From Chara braunii (lineage: Eukaryota > Streptophyta > Charophyceae > Charales > Characeae), in NCBI GenBank assembly GCA_003427395.1, contig BFEA01000277.1, positions 110,049-146,198 on the forward strand: a stretch of DNA of 36,150 nucleotides. Direction: 5' to 3'. Under the pieces are notes generated by a model. The model was not told where the DNA came from and ran no database searches. It was given only the letters and a program-made list of their open reading frames with translations. The position numbers and the translations under genes were made by a program. How positions within the stretch are numbered: the first letter of the stretch is position 1; each line of letters starts with the position of its first letter. Of the stretch, positions 19,326 through 30,178 are shown piece by piece.

Positions 19326-20437
19326 ATACTTTGTCAACTTCATGCGCTTGGTAATTGTTCGATTCATACTTGGTTGTTCCATCACTCACATGCATATGTT
19401 CTCACTAGTCACAGTCTTACTTTGTCAAGGTCATGCACTTGGTAATTGTCTGATTCATACTTGGTTGTTCCATCATTTGTATGCATGTGTTCTCACTAGT
19501 CACACTCTCACTTTGTCAATTTCGTACACTTGATGATAGTACGATTCATACTTGGTTGTTCCATCACTCATATGCATGTGTTCTCACTAGTCACACTCTC
19601 ACTTTGTCAATTTCATGAACTTGGTGATTGTTCGATTCAAACTTGGTTGTTCCACTACTCATGTGCATGTGTTCCCACTAGTCACACTCTCACTTTGTCA
19701 AGTTCATGCACTTGGTGATAGTCTGATTCATATTTGGTTGTTCCACTACTCGTGCATGTGTTCCCACTAGTCACACTCTCACTTTGTTAAGTTTATGCAC
19801 TTGGTGATTGTCCGATTCATACTTGGTTGTTCCACTACTCATGCGCATGTGTTCCCTCTAGTCACACTCTCACCTTGTCAATTTCAGGCACTTGGTGATT
19901 GCCCGGTTCATACTTGGCTATTCCACTACTCATATGCATTCATTCTTACTAGTCACCATGGCTACGATCTGGACCACCGGACAGGGATCCGGACCGTCCG
20001 TGGTCTGGGGTCCGGGTCCGGGGGTAGCACAATTTTTTTTTTTGGGCCCCAGGTCATTCCCTTCCATGCTAGGCCCCCGTGCAAAAATACTAGGCGTTTT
20101 TTCAAGGGCGAGGTCTGGCATCCAGACAGGGCCGGAAGGAGCCTCTTTAGAAAATTTGATGAAACCGACATCTTTTCCGTTTTATTTCTTTCACGAAGCC
20201 CGTATCGTGCACCTTCAAATGCGCCTGTATATTCCTGGGATACTGTGCTTAGTGCATTCCCCTCCAAACACGAAGGGAAGCTGAAAAAAGAAAAAAAAAC
20301 GAAGTGCCCATCTTCATAATGAATCAGTGCCCGTCAGAACGGGCGCCTGCAACGTGCACCTTCAAATGCGCCTGTATATCCCTGGGATACTACGCTTAGT
20401 GCATTCCCCTCCAAACACGAAGGGAAGCTGAAAAAAG

Positions 20438-20868
20438 NNNNNNNNNNNNNNNNNNNNNNNNNNNNNNNNNNNNNNNNNNNNNNNNNNNNNNNNNNNNNNN
20501 NNNNNNNNNNNNNNNNNNNNNNNNNNNNNNNNNNNNNNNNNNNNNNNNNNNNNNNNNNNNNNNNNNNNNNNNNNNNNNNNNNNNNNNNNNNNNNNNNNNN
20601 NNNNNNNNNNNNNNNNNNNNNNNNNNNNNNNNNNNNNNNNNNNNNNNNNNNNNNNNNNNNNNNNNNNNNNNNNNNNNNNNNNNNNNNNNNNNNNNNNNNN
20701 NNNNNNNNNNNNNNNNNNNNNNNNNNNNNNNNNNNNNNNNNNNNNNNNNNNNNNNNNNNNNNNNNNNNNNNNNNNNNNNNNNNNNNNNNNNNNNNNNNNN
20801 NNNNNNNNNNNNNNNNNNNNNNNNNNNNNNNNNNNNNNNNNNNNNNNNNNNNNNNNNNNNNNNNNNNN
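20438..20868. other. Assembly gap (431 N)
   Basis: The gap starts within the second copy of the 85-bp repeat. The N count fits the host-array spacing exactly, but only because the 91-bp phase is measured in the same coordinates, so the true length is not proven. Frames spanning it are meaningless. Confidence 0.99.
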
Positions 20869-20961
20869 TTCTAGCGGAAGATTCATTCTCATTTTGCACA
20901 TTTCGGACATCGCCACACCACTGTCGAAATGTGCAAAATGAGAATGAACTTACCGCTAGAA
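20869..20961. repeat. 39-bp-arm hairpin inside the hAT-like element
   Basis: The arms 20869-20907 and 20923-20961 are near-perfect inverted repeats, starting TTCTAGCGGAAG and ending CTTACCGCTAGAA, around a loop of about 15 bases. A degraded third copy of one arm occurs near 21635-21680. The left arm touches the assembly gap, so the palindrome may have caused it. Confidence 0.9.
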
Positions 20962-21157
20962 CATGGTCAGATGCACCCGCCACATTTTTGTCCCTTTCGT
21001 GTGGCGATGCCCTTGGTGTGAAGTGGAGCGAGGCCCTTAGTGCCCCGTTCTTTCTCTGCCTTCCCGTCCTGCACACTTCATAAGGAAACTGACGTCTTGT
21101 TCTTTTTTTTCTGTTTTTTTTGTTTCTTGCTTTTTGCAGAAGGGCGTGAATGTGTCC

Positions 21158-21316
21158 ACTCAAATATGCCCGTATCTTCCCAGGATGGGACAATTCGTAC
21201 ATTCCCACACACTCAAATATGCCCGTATCTTCCCAGGATGGGATGATTCGTACATTCCCACACACTCAAATATGCCCGTATCTTCCCAGGATGGGATGAT
21301 TTGTACATTCCCACCA
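21158..21316 (+). repeat. 53-bp tandem repeat, three copies
   Basis: ACTCAAATATGCCCGTATCT begins at 21158, 21211 and 21264. The copies differ at one to three bases, so the triplication is recent. Confidence 0.92.
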
Positions 21317-22195
21317 AAAACAAACAAGAACAAAAAAAATAAAAAAAAATAAAAATAAAAAATGAGCGTCCCATTTTAGGAAAGAACAGCACCACCAACG
21401 TATCCACGGACTTTCAGTCGCCCGTTTCTCCCTACCCGCCACTTGGCGGGTTCTGTGTGTTGTAGATTCTTTTGCTTTTTTATAGTGGCCGTTGGCAAAG
21501 CCAACGAAAAGATTCAGCCCTCTGTGGCTAAATAGTAAATATACTGTTGAATTAAAAAATATATATATACTGTTGAAACAGATAACTGAGTGCAAGCCTT
21601 GGAGTCTTTGGGCCTCGCTCCACTACATCCGAGAAGTTTCGACATGTGCAAGACGAGAGTGAATCTTCCATTAGAACATGGAAAGATACACCGCCATGGT
21701 TTTTGCCTTTTCTGCATGTAGAGAGTAATGGATCGAGGCCCTTATTGTACGCAACAACTCATTTAGGTTACACCAAAATAGTGATCCCCCTCTCTCCCCC
21801 CCGTCACGCCCCCCGAAAAATAGTGCAATCCGGACAGCGATCCGAACAGGACATACGGACGTGTCCGGATATCCCAGAATTTTCCGGGTTTCCGGAAGTC
21901 CGGATGGACCCGGGAGGTCGGGGTCCGGGGTCCGGATTCGGTGCGGAGTCTGTTCCGGCGTAGCTATGCTAGTCACACTCTTACTTTGTCAAGTTCAGGC
22001 ACTTGGTAATTGTCCGGTTCATACTTGGTTGTTCCATCACTCACATGCATGTGTTCTCACTAGTGACACTCTTACTTTGTCGATGTCATGCACTTGGTGA
22101 TTGTCTGATTCATACTTGGCTGTTTCACTACTCATATGCATGTGTTCTCTCTAGACACACTCTTGCCTTGTTCATTTCACACGCTCGGTAAATAA

Positions 22196-23034
22196 TCTGA
22201 TTCATCCTTGGATAAGTCAACTTGATACACACATGGCCCAACGAGACCCCCCCGTGTTCTAATCGAACGCGGTAAATAGGAGATAAGAAAAATGACTGTT
22301 TTCCTCACTAGGACTGTTGTTGCTGCTGCTGCTATGCATAACAATGTTGCTGCTGTTGCCATGCATAACAATGTTGCAGCTGTTGCTGATGCCTGACCAA
22401 GTCCCTTGCTGCGGCTGCTGTTGCGAAAGAACCAACGACCAACCTCCGGAGCACGGGCTGGTCCAAAAATGGGACTAAGGGGCCAATGCCACCGGGGCAC
22501 ACTCTGACCAAGTCTCGCCAAACCAAGGATACGAGGATTGGGACTTCTCATACCTCATATCCTAGGCATAAACAGATGACCTGCAGAACCAGTAGGTCAT
22601 CTGAGTCCATTTTCCTGCGAAAACGGAAAATGGACTTCACCGAACTGTTCACCTTGAGGCCGGACGGCGCCCGAAAACGGCAAGTAGGGGCAAACGACGA
22701 CGAAATCCAACCAAACTTGGTAGGGTGCTTCCATAGGGCACAGACAGTGGGCCCACCACAATATGACTGATTCTGACCTCGTTTAGGCCAGAAAATGCAA
22801 GCCTGTGTTTTTCGGCCCTCCTCCTTAGGCAAAGATGGCAAAAACGACAAAATCTGCAGATCTCCAGATCTGCAAAGACTGCTTTTTTTGAAATCTGTGT
22901 TTCTGTGCAAAGACTGTGCTTTCTGCATATCTGCTGTAGGACTAGTATTGCGAGTCTTAAGTATTTGAAATCCGGGGCAAGGGAAGACCTAGGGACGAAG
23001 TCAGGCGCATGAAGTAGGACGAGGGATCGGCCAC
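22196..23034. other. Stretch without a recognised gene
   Basis: It contains a GCTGCTG-rich patch with a doubled ATGCATAACAATGTTGC (about 22334-22378), a CCATTTTC/GAAAATGG hairpin near 22606-22634 and an AGATCTCCAGATCT palindrome near 22859. The open frame on the minus strand at 22548-22928 has no recognisable domain. Confidence 0.5.
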
Positions 23035-23950
23035 CTCGCACCATCTCCCTTTTCCATCCTCTTCTCCCATCCACTATAGCCATCCACCTCGCACCATCTT
23101 CCTCCTCCATCTACTTCACTCATCCACTATAGCCATCCACCTCACACCATCTCCCTCCTCCATCTTCTTCACCCATCCACCATAGCCATCCACCTCACAA
23201 CATCTCCCTCCATCTTCTTCACGCATCCACCATATCTATCCACCTCACACCATCTCCCTCCTCCATCTCCTTCACCCATCCACCATAGCCATCCACCTCA
23301 CACTATCTTCCTCCTTCACCTCCTTCACCCGTCCACTACAGCCATCCACCTCACGCCATCTCCCTCCTCCATCTCCTTCACCCATCCACCATAGCCGTCC
23401 ACCTCACACCATCTCCCTCCTCCATCTTCACCCATCCACCATAGCCATCCGCCTCACACCATCTCCCGCCTTCATCTTCTTCAGCCATCCACCGTACCCA
23501 TCACCTCACACCACCTCCCTCCTCCATCTTCTTCACCCATCCACCATAGCCATCCACCTCATGCCATCTCCCTCCTCCATCTTCTTCACCCCTCTGCCAT
23601 AGCCAAACACCTTGCACCATCCCCCTCCTCCATCTCCTTCACCCATCCACCATAGCCATCCACCTCATGTCATCTCCCTCCTCCATCTTCTTCACCCCTC
23701 CACCATAGCCAAACACCTTGCACCATCCCCCTCCTCCATCTCCTCCACCCATCCACCATAGTCACCCACCTCACACCAGCTCCCTCCTCCATCTTCTTCA
23801 CCCATCCGCCATAGCCGTCCACCTCACACCATCTCCCGCCTCCATCTCCTTCACCCATCCACCATAGCCTACCACCTCGCGCCGTCTTCCTCGTCCATCT
23901 TCTTCAACCATCCTCCATGTCCAACCACCTCACACCCCCTTCCCGCTTCA
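23035..23950 (+). repeat. 53-bp minisatellite, about 17 copies
   Basis: The unit reads roughly CACCTCACACCATCTCCCTC, then CTCCATCTTCTTCACCCATC, then CACCATAGCCATC. CCATCT recurs at 23041, 23094, 23147 and 23200. Copies differ by a few bases. Minus-strand frames give Gly/Trp/Asp-rich repeats but none is a plausible protein. It is unrelated in sequence to the 53-bp repeat at 21158. Confidence 0.92.
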
Positions 23951-24077
23951 TCCCGTTCACCAACCAAAGGCCATGGCCTACAGGGCACAAAGGAGCAAGG
24001 TATAGAAAGAGGACCATAGGTAAGACGGTAGGACAAGTAGGGGGCAAAATTGATTAGGAGTAGGAGCTCTCTTTCTC

Positions 24078-24078
<1 letters not shown>

Positions 24079-24141
<63 letters not shown>

Positions 24142-24160
24142 TTCCTCTCTCCCTTCCTCT

Positions 24161-24231
<71 letters not shown>

Positions 24232-24396
24232 CTCCCCTCTTCCCTTTGTCCCTCTTCCTCGTACCTCGTCCTCTTCTACTTTCACCGACGACTCCCTCTA
24301 CCCGATGTCATCCTCCTCTCGTACTCTAAAACCTTGACCTTACCTTCTCCCCCTTTTTCCCTCTTGGCATATAACTAACCCTTCACCACTCACTTN

Positions 24397-24453
<57 letters not shown>

Positions 24454-24617
24454 CTCCCCTCTTCCCTTTGTCCCTCTTCCTCGTACCTCGTCCTCTTCTT
24501 CTTTCGCCGTCGACTCCCTCTCCCCGATGTCATCCTCCTCTCGTACTCTAAAACCTTGACCTTACCTTCTCCCCCTTTTTCCCTCTTGGCATATAACTAA
24601 CCCTTCACCACTCACTT
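24079..24617 (+). repeat. (CT)n tracts with a 222-bp tandem duplication
   Basis: Long CT runs (24079-24230 and about 24397-24450) alternate with a unique block that begins CTCCCTCCTCCCCTCTTCCC and ends CCCTTCACCACTCACTT. The block appears at about 24225-24395 and again at 24447-24617 with very few differences. One ambiguous base lies at 24396. Confidence 0.92.
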
Positions 24618-25639
24618 GTTACATTGCCAGGGAACGAACGATGAAAATAGTATGTCCTCACTTGGTGGAGAGAGTGAGCAAGGGGAGGGCTGCCGGTCCC
24701 TTGAGCCGCCGGGAAGGAAAGGAAAAGACACATCAGAGATTGGGAGGAGTCGAGTTCGGAAAAGGGACTAGATAAATTTGGTGCTCAAAGCAAGGTCAGA
24801 TTGACTCAACCATCACGCCGACTGCTTGACTAAGGGAAGAGATTGGCTTGGATTAAAAAAAAAAAAAAAGGAAAGCACAAAGGGCCAAGGAAAACGAACT
24901 TAGGCTTGTGGGAGGGATTATGTGTTGACCCCATGAGGGGGAGGCCTTGCATAAATTGTGTTGAATGTGCAGGTAAGTAGCCTAAAGAGACATTGAGCGG
25001 GAAAGGGTCCCGGGAACGCCAAGCGGCAAAGAGAGAGTGGGGCTAAGGACAAACGGGTTGTGGACTTAACCTTTGCCCTTGAATGATTGGCTTGAGCATG
25101 TTTGTGTAAAGCAAGGTCGGCTATAGCAAACGGCAAAGACGCAAGGCGGTCGAGAAGGCCGCCTAGACAAAAATGAAAAAGTTGGGCACATATGCGGGTC
25201 GGGGCCCCGAAAAGACTAAGGGGTGCCCTTCGATAGGGTTTTGAGGACCCTTGTTTAGTGAATGCATGTGTGGCCCAAGGATGACGCTTGGCCTACGCAT
25301 AAAAGAAGAGAGACTTTCAATAAACCCCCTGGACTGCTTGAGCATTGGAAGGAGCAATTGCGTGATAACACTTAAAAGCATCAAGAAACGTCGCAATTAA
25401 CGGAAAGGTTTAACAAGTCTACCATTCGGCGAGAGGGCGGAGCTACATCCCAATGTCGAAGCTCTTTCGCAAGATGACCCACCCCCATCCATCTCGAAAC
25501 ACTAGGTGGGGGTGCCACTATGACGAACGCTCCGCGCCCTGAGAACGAGAGCGGGCGGAGCAGAGCCAACTGGGACCCGCAGTGGGGTCGACTAAGGCTC
25601 GAAAGTCTAACAGGGTAGGGCCCTACGACAGGCGAAGCC
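24618..25639. other. Stretch without a recognised gene, possibly the 5' LTR zone of element C
   Basis: The block precedes the leader of element C, so an LTR is expected here. I found no convincing TGGTATC primer site or LTR pair to prove it. It has a CGCTCCGC/GCGGAGC hairpin near 25529-25561 and a donor-like CAGGTAAGTAG at 24971. Confidence 0.4.
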
Positions 25640-28395
25640 TCTTAAGGGCCCTGGACGAAGCACTCGGGTCACGGTCACCATGCCAACCCGCTGGGACTAG
25701 TACACACATGCTTTGCCGCAAGTCCTTGTTCTGTTGCTGCGCAATAGAGGTCATGCAGGGCATGCCAGCCCTTTGAACAGACGCTTACCAGACCATCTTT
25801 AAATATTTCTGGCGGGGACTCGGTGTTGATTCTGGCTGTGATCGTCGTCCTGTCTGCGACGTTAAATAATTCCTGAGGAGTTACGGGGGATCTCCTTAAA
25901 TGCCTCCTGATCAGCCAGATCAAACCGGGTGTAAGGCTCGTTGCATGCGAGGGTAAATAATGTGCAGGGGCTGGCAGGTTCGACATTGACTTGGGGCACG
26001 GGGGTGGGCCGGATTGCACACCTTCAGACACGCTGCTCAACCAGATGCTCATGCGTTGACACAAAGAGACAACTCAAGAAGGATATAGGGAGAGAGGGGA
26101 TTCCGACAACTGTTTACCGTAGCATTAATTACATAAACAGTCATTCAGCATACATCTCTGCAGGGAACATTATTTTTATTTTTGATTATTTAGTTGTTAC
26201 GGACTTGACTAACAACTGACAAACAGTTGCAGATAGAATAGTATATTCTTTGCTACAATGCAATCTATATTAGAGTAATCTAAAAATAGATTTAACGTTC
26301 CTCGTAGGATCAGACATTGGTTGAGACCTAATCACCTAACTGTTTCTGTCCAGGCCGACTGAGTTAGTTGTGTATCATAAATCGGTTGTGTGTCATGTTG
26401 AGGTAGGATTCAGTGTGGATTCTAGTTTAGATCACACACATTGTAGCTCATGAGCGATGCAAGCAATAGTGAGGAGGAGTTGTTAGTGGATGACCTTAGG
26501 GTCACTCGAAGAACTGTTCTTCATCAACCCTCGACTTTCCTAGAGTTAGGTCCAGAAGACGAGAAGAGACTGTGGAGAGAGGCTAGAGAGAGAGCAGCGG
26601 CAAGAAGAGTGAGGGTGCCTGAGGATCACGTCAGGTTTAGAACTACAGATAGTACCGGTACGACCATGGCTACTTCCTCTACCATGTCGCAGGCCTCTTC
26701 ACAGGCCACTTCGTCAAGAGTTAGCCAGAGTGTTGGCTTGCAAGTCAACCAACAGGCTAAACTCACGCTGGAGGATTATGAGATCCTCCAAGCAGAAGAG
26801 CTTCAGGATGAGTTACAGCGGCAACAGAGAGAAGAAGAAGAGCTATTTTGAGAAAAGCTAGACTAGGTAGTAGGAGACCGGAGCTAGGCAGATTAGAAGC
26901 ATTAGACGAGTCAACACTTGACCCTGCGATGCGAGCGTTGCATAACTCGCTTCTTTGTGTGGCTGAAGCACAGGCTGTCCAGCAGGAAGTGCTGGCTGAA
27001 CTAGTGGCAGGCCAGAAGCAGATTCTGGCTGCACTGCAGGCTCCTCGCCCCATGATGAGGCAACCTCAGTTTGCTGTAGCTCCCCCGCCGGTTGGGCCCT
27101 CTTTCACACCTATGTTTGGCATGCCCCCTCCAGGTGGTTATGTAGCGACTAGTGGTCCGGTTCTTAGAACTTCTGCCGTACCATCCATGACAGTGGTTAC
27201 TACAGTCCCACTGTCAAGTCAGGCTCATGTTAGTGTGCAGCAACCTGTTTCGGTGGCTATGCAGCCACTGCAGCAATCTCCTGGGCCAATGCAGCCTATG
27301 CAGTGGATGCCCAAAATACCCTTGCTGAGTCCTAAGCCCTTCTCCGGCGACAGGAAGAAGGATGAGGACTTGGATACCTGGGTAAGGACGGTGCCTACCT
27401 ATGTGAGGCACATGCTTACCAGGACGGAACAAGAAGTTGTAGTGGCTGCCTCCTTTCTAGAGGGGTCAGCAGCCCGCTGGTTGAATGGCCTAGTGCAGCA
27501 ACAAGGCTACGGTCATAATTTCGATGCCTGGGCCCAGGCCCGGACATTGGAAGAGTTCGTACGGTCCGTGCACAATAGGTGGCATGATCCTCAAGGGGCT
27601 CAAAAGGCCACAGACGCAATCAACAGTCTTTGTGCCAGAAGGTACAAGAATGTTCGAGAGCTCACGGATAATGTAGAACGTCTACTCATGGTACCTGGTG
27701 TGCGCTATGACCAGCAGGTACTCCTCACGGATTACCTTAGATGTCTGCCTTCAGAGGTTAGGACAAAGCTGGTGGATGAGGCCTATGTCGAACAAGACAA
27801 CTTTGCATAGAGGCAAAGTTGGGATCTGCGCATAAGAGTCAAGGAGATGGTAGGAAGAAGAGACTTCCCCAGGACTGGAAGAAGAAGGGTCAGTTAATGT
27901 TCATTGACCACGATGGTCAAACGACGGAGATTGACGAGTTCCCAGATCTAGGGGATGAGACAGAGCATGATGGGGCCAATGAGACTTCAGATGGGGGAGT
28001 CGTGGCACCATCAAAGAAAAGGCTAGGGGGACCGGGAAAAAGAAGGTAGTACGGTCCACGGGTCAGGGCGACCAAGGTACGCCCGCCTGGGTGAAACTTG
28101 GTTTAGAGTATGAGGTGTGAAGGGACCGAGTTGCTAGGGGTACGTGCATGAACTGTGGCAACTATGGCCACACGTCCCGAACCTGCCGAGGCAAGAAAGT
28201 CATAACGAGGGTAGCTTCTCCAACGGTGGTGGGACTATCTTCGAACTCTGGCGGTGCTTTTGCGAGCATTTCGCAGGGAAACACCTCGGGCCAGTAGGAG
28301 TTGTAGCCGCTCTTACTCGCGCTGAAGTGGTAACATTGCCTTCCCCACTTCAGGCGTTGGCCAGGGGTAGTGACCCACGTATCGCCCCGCCTTTT
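25640..28395 (+). mobile_element. Element C: leader and gag of a plus-strand gypsy relative
   Basis: The leader (25640-26449) follows element A's leader in order: GCACTCGGGTCACGGTCACC, CTGTGATCGTCGTCCTG and GCGACGTTAAATAATTCCTG. Gag follows from 26450. Homology ends near 28395 at an AT-rich repeat block, and no protease or RT follows. It may be the 5' part of the same plus-strand element whose integrase appears at 32674-34745 (element D), with element B inserted between. That would be a nested arrangement followed by deletion. Confidence 0.75.
26450..28290 (+). pseudogene. gag of element C, frameshifted, zinc knuckle intact
   Basis: The start MSDASNSEEELLVDDLRVTR parallels the start of element A's gag. 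An acidic coiled-coil-like segment (EILQAEELQDELQRQQREEE) runs into a frameshift near 26846. The second frame to 27810 holds a helical stretch, a Pro-rich linker and the capsid core (KPFSGDRKKDEDLDTW, EGSAARWLNGLV, RCLPSEVRTKL). A stop plus a shift near 27807 leads to the basic segment GDGRKKRLPQDWKKKGQ. The CCHC knuckle at 28145-28186 (CMNCGNYGHTSRTC) has all four ligands. Three frame breaks make the gene dead. Gag normally packages the RNA, and the knuckle binds it. Confidence 0.88.
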
Positions 28396-29003
28396 AAAAA
28401 TAATTTACCAAAAATAATATACAATAACTAGATATTTTAATACCCTTTAAAAAAAAATAAAAAAAAATTATATGATTTTTAATATTTTATTCGAAATAAT
28501 CCACAATTTCAAAACATTTTTAAATATACATTTTTTAAGTATCCGAATTAATTCCCGTAAATTTTCGCCAGCACTTCCCCACCCCACATGGGTCCGAAAA
28601 ATTTAAAATAGATTACAACCGATTCGGAATTAATTCAAAACAAAATGTAACAAATTCAGAATTAATTTTGATAAAATTGCGGTAGCATTTCCCCACGCCA
28701 CATGAGTCGGGAAAAATCAAAAATAAAATATTACAAAATCAAAATTAATTCTAAGTAAATTTCTAGCAGACTATAATAAAATTAAATTTTAATTTTCGTA
28801 AAATTTTGATAGGATTTCCCCACCCCACATGGGTAAGGGAAAATTAAAAACAAAATATTACAGATTCAAAATTAATTCTAAGAGACTATCAGAATTAAAT
28901 TTAATTTTCGCAAAATTATGACAGCATTTCCCCACCTCACATGGGTCGGGGAAAATTAAAAACAAAATATTACAGATTCAAAACTAATTGTAATAGACTA
29001 TAA
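28396..29003. repeat. AT-rich block with a repeat of about 118 bp, four copies
   Basis: TTCCCCAC plus a few bases plus CACATGGGT recurs at 28575, 28689, 28816 and 28928 (spacings 114, 127 and 112), each followed by an A-rich stretch ending near AAAATTAATTC. The block is far richer in A and T than its neighbours and stops exactly at the LTR of element B (29004). No open frame of interest lies in it. Confidence 0.85.
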
Positions 29004-30102
29004 TGCAAGGAATATGAGTGCGAGCGATATACAGAAAACCAAGTTGCGAAATCACACAGCTGTCCAAGTAGTCGTGTCCCAAGCAAAGAGTTCAAATGCA
29101 CTGAGAAACCATCCATATAGAGCAATGCTATGAAGTAATGCGCCAATGTTCAAACCCGTAGGCCACGCCAACACAGTATCCAAAGTCGCTCTCCTTTGTC
29201 TGGCGCCCAGCGGCCAGCCTACTCTACTCGACTATCCTACCTAAAGTTGGTTCACGCAACAGGCTCACTTCGACTCTCGAAGACCAATGTACATGACTGC
29301 CAACACCATCGCCGACCTCTCTTCATGTGCCAGGTACGTATCTTGTCACCCTCAATCAGACCTTGATAACCCCATACTGCGCCTCCTTCCCTGAAGACCA
29401 CCAGATCTCCCCCTGTACACCCTGGCGCCCAGCAGCTCGGCTATGGCTGCCTGCGCCCCGCTGCCCTGCAGCACCCCACTTCACCACTATGCGCCCCGTC
29501 AACGCCCTTGGCAGTAGCGCAGTATCAAGCGAGAGCGCAGCAGCACTTCTGCATTGCCAGCATTGGCCAGAATGCCTGGCCTGGGCTGCCTCACTTATTT
29601 TATGGAAGTGGCAGCCTCCTAGATGCTGCGTGTGGCCTGGCTGGAAGCTTCTAGTAGCTTCCGGTTGGGCCTCAGACCCTGCATCGAGGCCCGAGACTAC
29701 AGTTGAGGGCCTGGGCCCTTTTCAGTTGGGCACGGCTTGAGTCTCCGGACTTGGGCTGTTTGCTGCATCTGTGCAGGACTCCCAGGCAGGTGTGTGTTTG
29801 CATTACTGCTTTCGCAAAGGCCGACAACCTGCTTCCCAATGTATCGGCCCTGCTTTGTGTGTATGTGCCCAGGCGCAACTGTCAAGGCCTGGGCCAACAG
29901 TATGACGCACTTTGTGAGGCTCACTCGTCTACCCAACCAACTGGCGTGCTGCGAGGGCCTGAATACCCACATATGGAAATGTCGAATTTTGCCTCTGACG
30001 ATTCAGGTCTGCCTTCACTTAGAACAGGCACTCGGCTTGCTGGGGGCCTTAGCCCAGATCATGTAATGTCTGATAGGGCCCCTTGAAGGCTTGTTCTTCG
30101 CA
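29004..30102 (-). repeat. 3' LTR of element B, 1099 bp
   Basis: Minus strand from TGCGAAGAAC at 30102 to CCTTGCA at 29004. Both ends match the 5' LTR of element A (7016-8073). The first bases carry substitutions (TGCGAAG against TGTGAGG). The candidate 5-bp flank at 28999-29003 (TATAA) has no partner because the other end is lost. Confidence 0.9.
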
Positions 30103-30114
30103 TTTCATCCCCTT
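30103..30114 (-). other. Polypurine tract of element B
   Basis: The minus strand reads AAGGGGATGAAA immediately before the LTR start at 30102, homologous to the tract of element A. Confidence 0.85.
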
Positions 30115-30178
30115 AAGCTTCGAAAGTCCGCTGAGATGCTTCATGTTGGTGCCTTCCCCTTCAGTTTCTTCTCATAAT

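Larger units (their letters stand above)
19957..21968. mobile_element. Non-autonomous DNA transposon, hAT-like
   Basis: The 8-bp direct repeat CTAGTCAC flanks it (19949-19956 and 21969-21976). The termini are inverted: CATGGCTACG on the left and CATAGCTACG on the reversed right end (9 of 10). Both ends carry ATCCGGACC about 30 bp inward and many other CCGGA words, like the subterminal repeats of hAT elements. An 8-bp duplication is typical of hAT. The periodicity of the host array confirms both ends to the base. No transposase is readable, and 431 ambiguous bases lie inside. Internal structure includes an 85-bp direct repeat (20206-20290 and 20353-20437), a 39-bp-arm hairpin and a triple 53-bp repeat. 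Confidence 0.82.
19338..22195 (+). repeat. 91-bp tandem array split by a transposon
   Basis: The landmark CTTGGT(A/G)AT or a close variant begins at 19347, 19438, 19529, 19620, 19711, 19800 and 19891. It continues at 22002, 22093 and 22184 after the insertion. Spacing is 91 bp (once 89). The gap from 19891 to 22002 equals one 91-bp period plus 2020 bp, exactly the transposon (2012) plus one 8-bp target duplication. Since 91 is not a multiple of three, the open frames over it shift from unit to unit and are not genes. Confidence 0.92.

Noticed and set aside
19342-20319. Repeated His/Cys-rich protein over the 91-bp array
   Set aside because: The unit length is not a multiple of three and the reading changes frame from unit to unit.
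20362-21265. Frames of 184 and 289 codons
   Set aside because: Most of their length is the run of N in the assembly gap.
23035-23950. CRISPR-like regular repeat array
   Set aside because: The 53-bp units are contiguous with no unique spacers, and the context is a eukaryotic genome, so it is a minisatellite.
23869-24337. Charged and Ser-Leu repeat proteins
   Set aside because: Translation of CT tracts.
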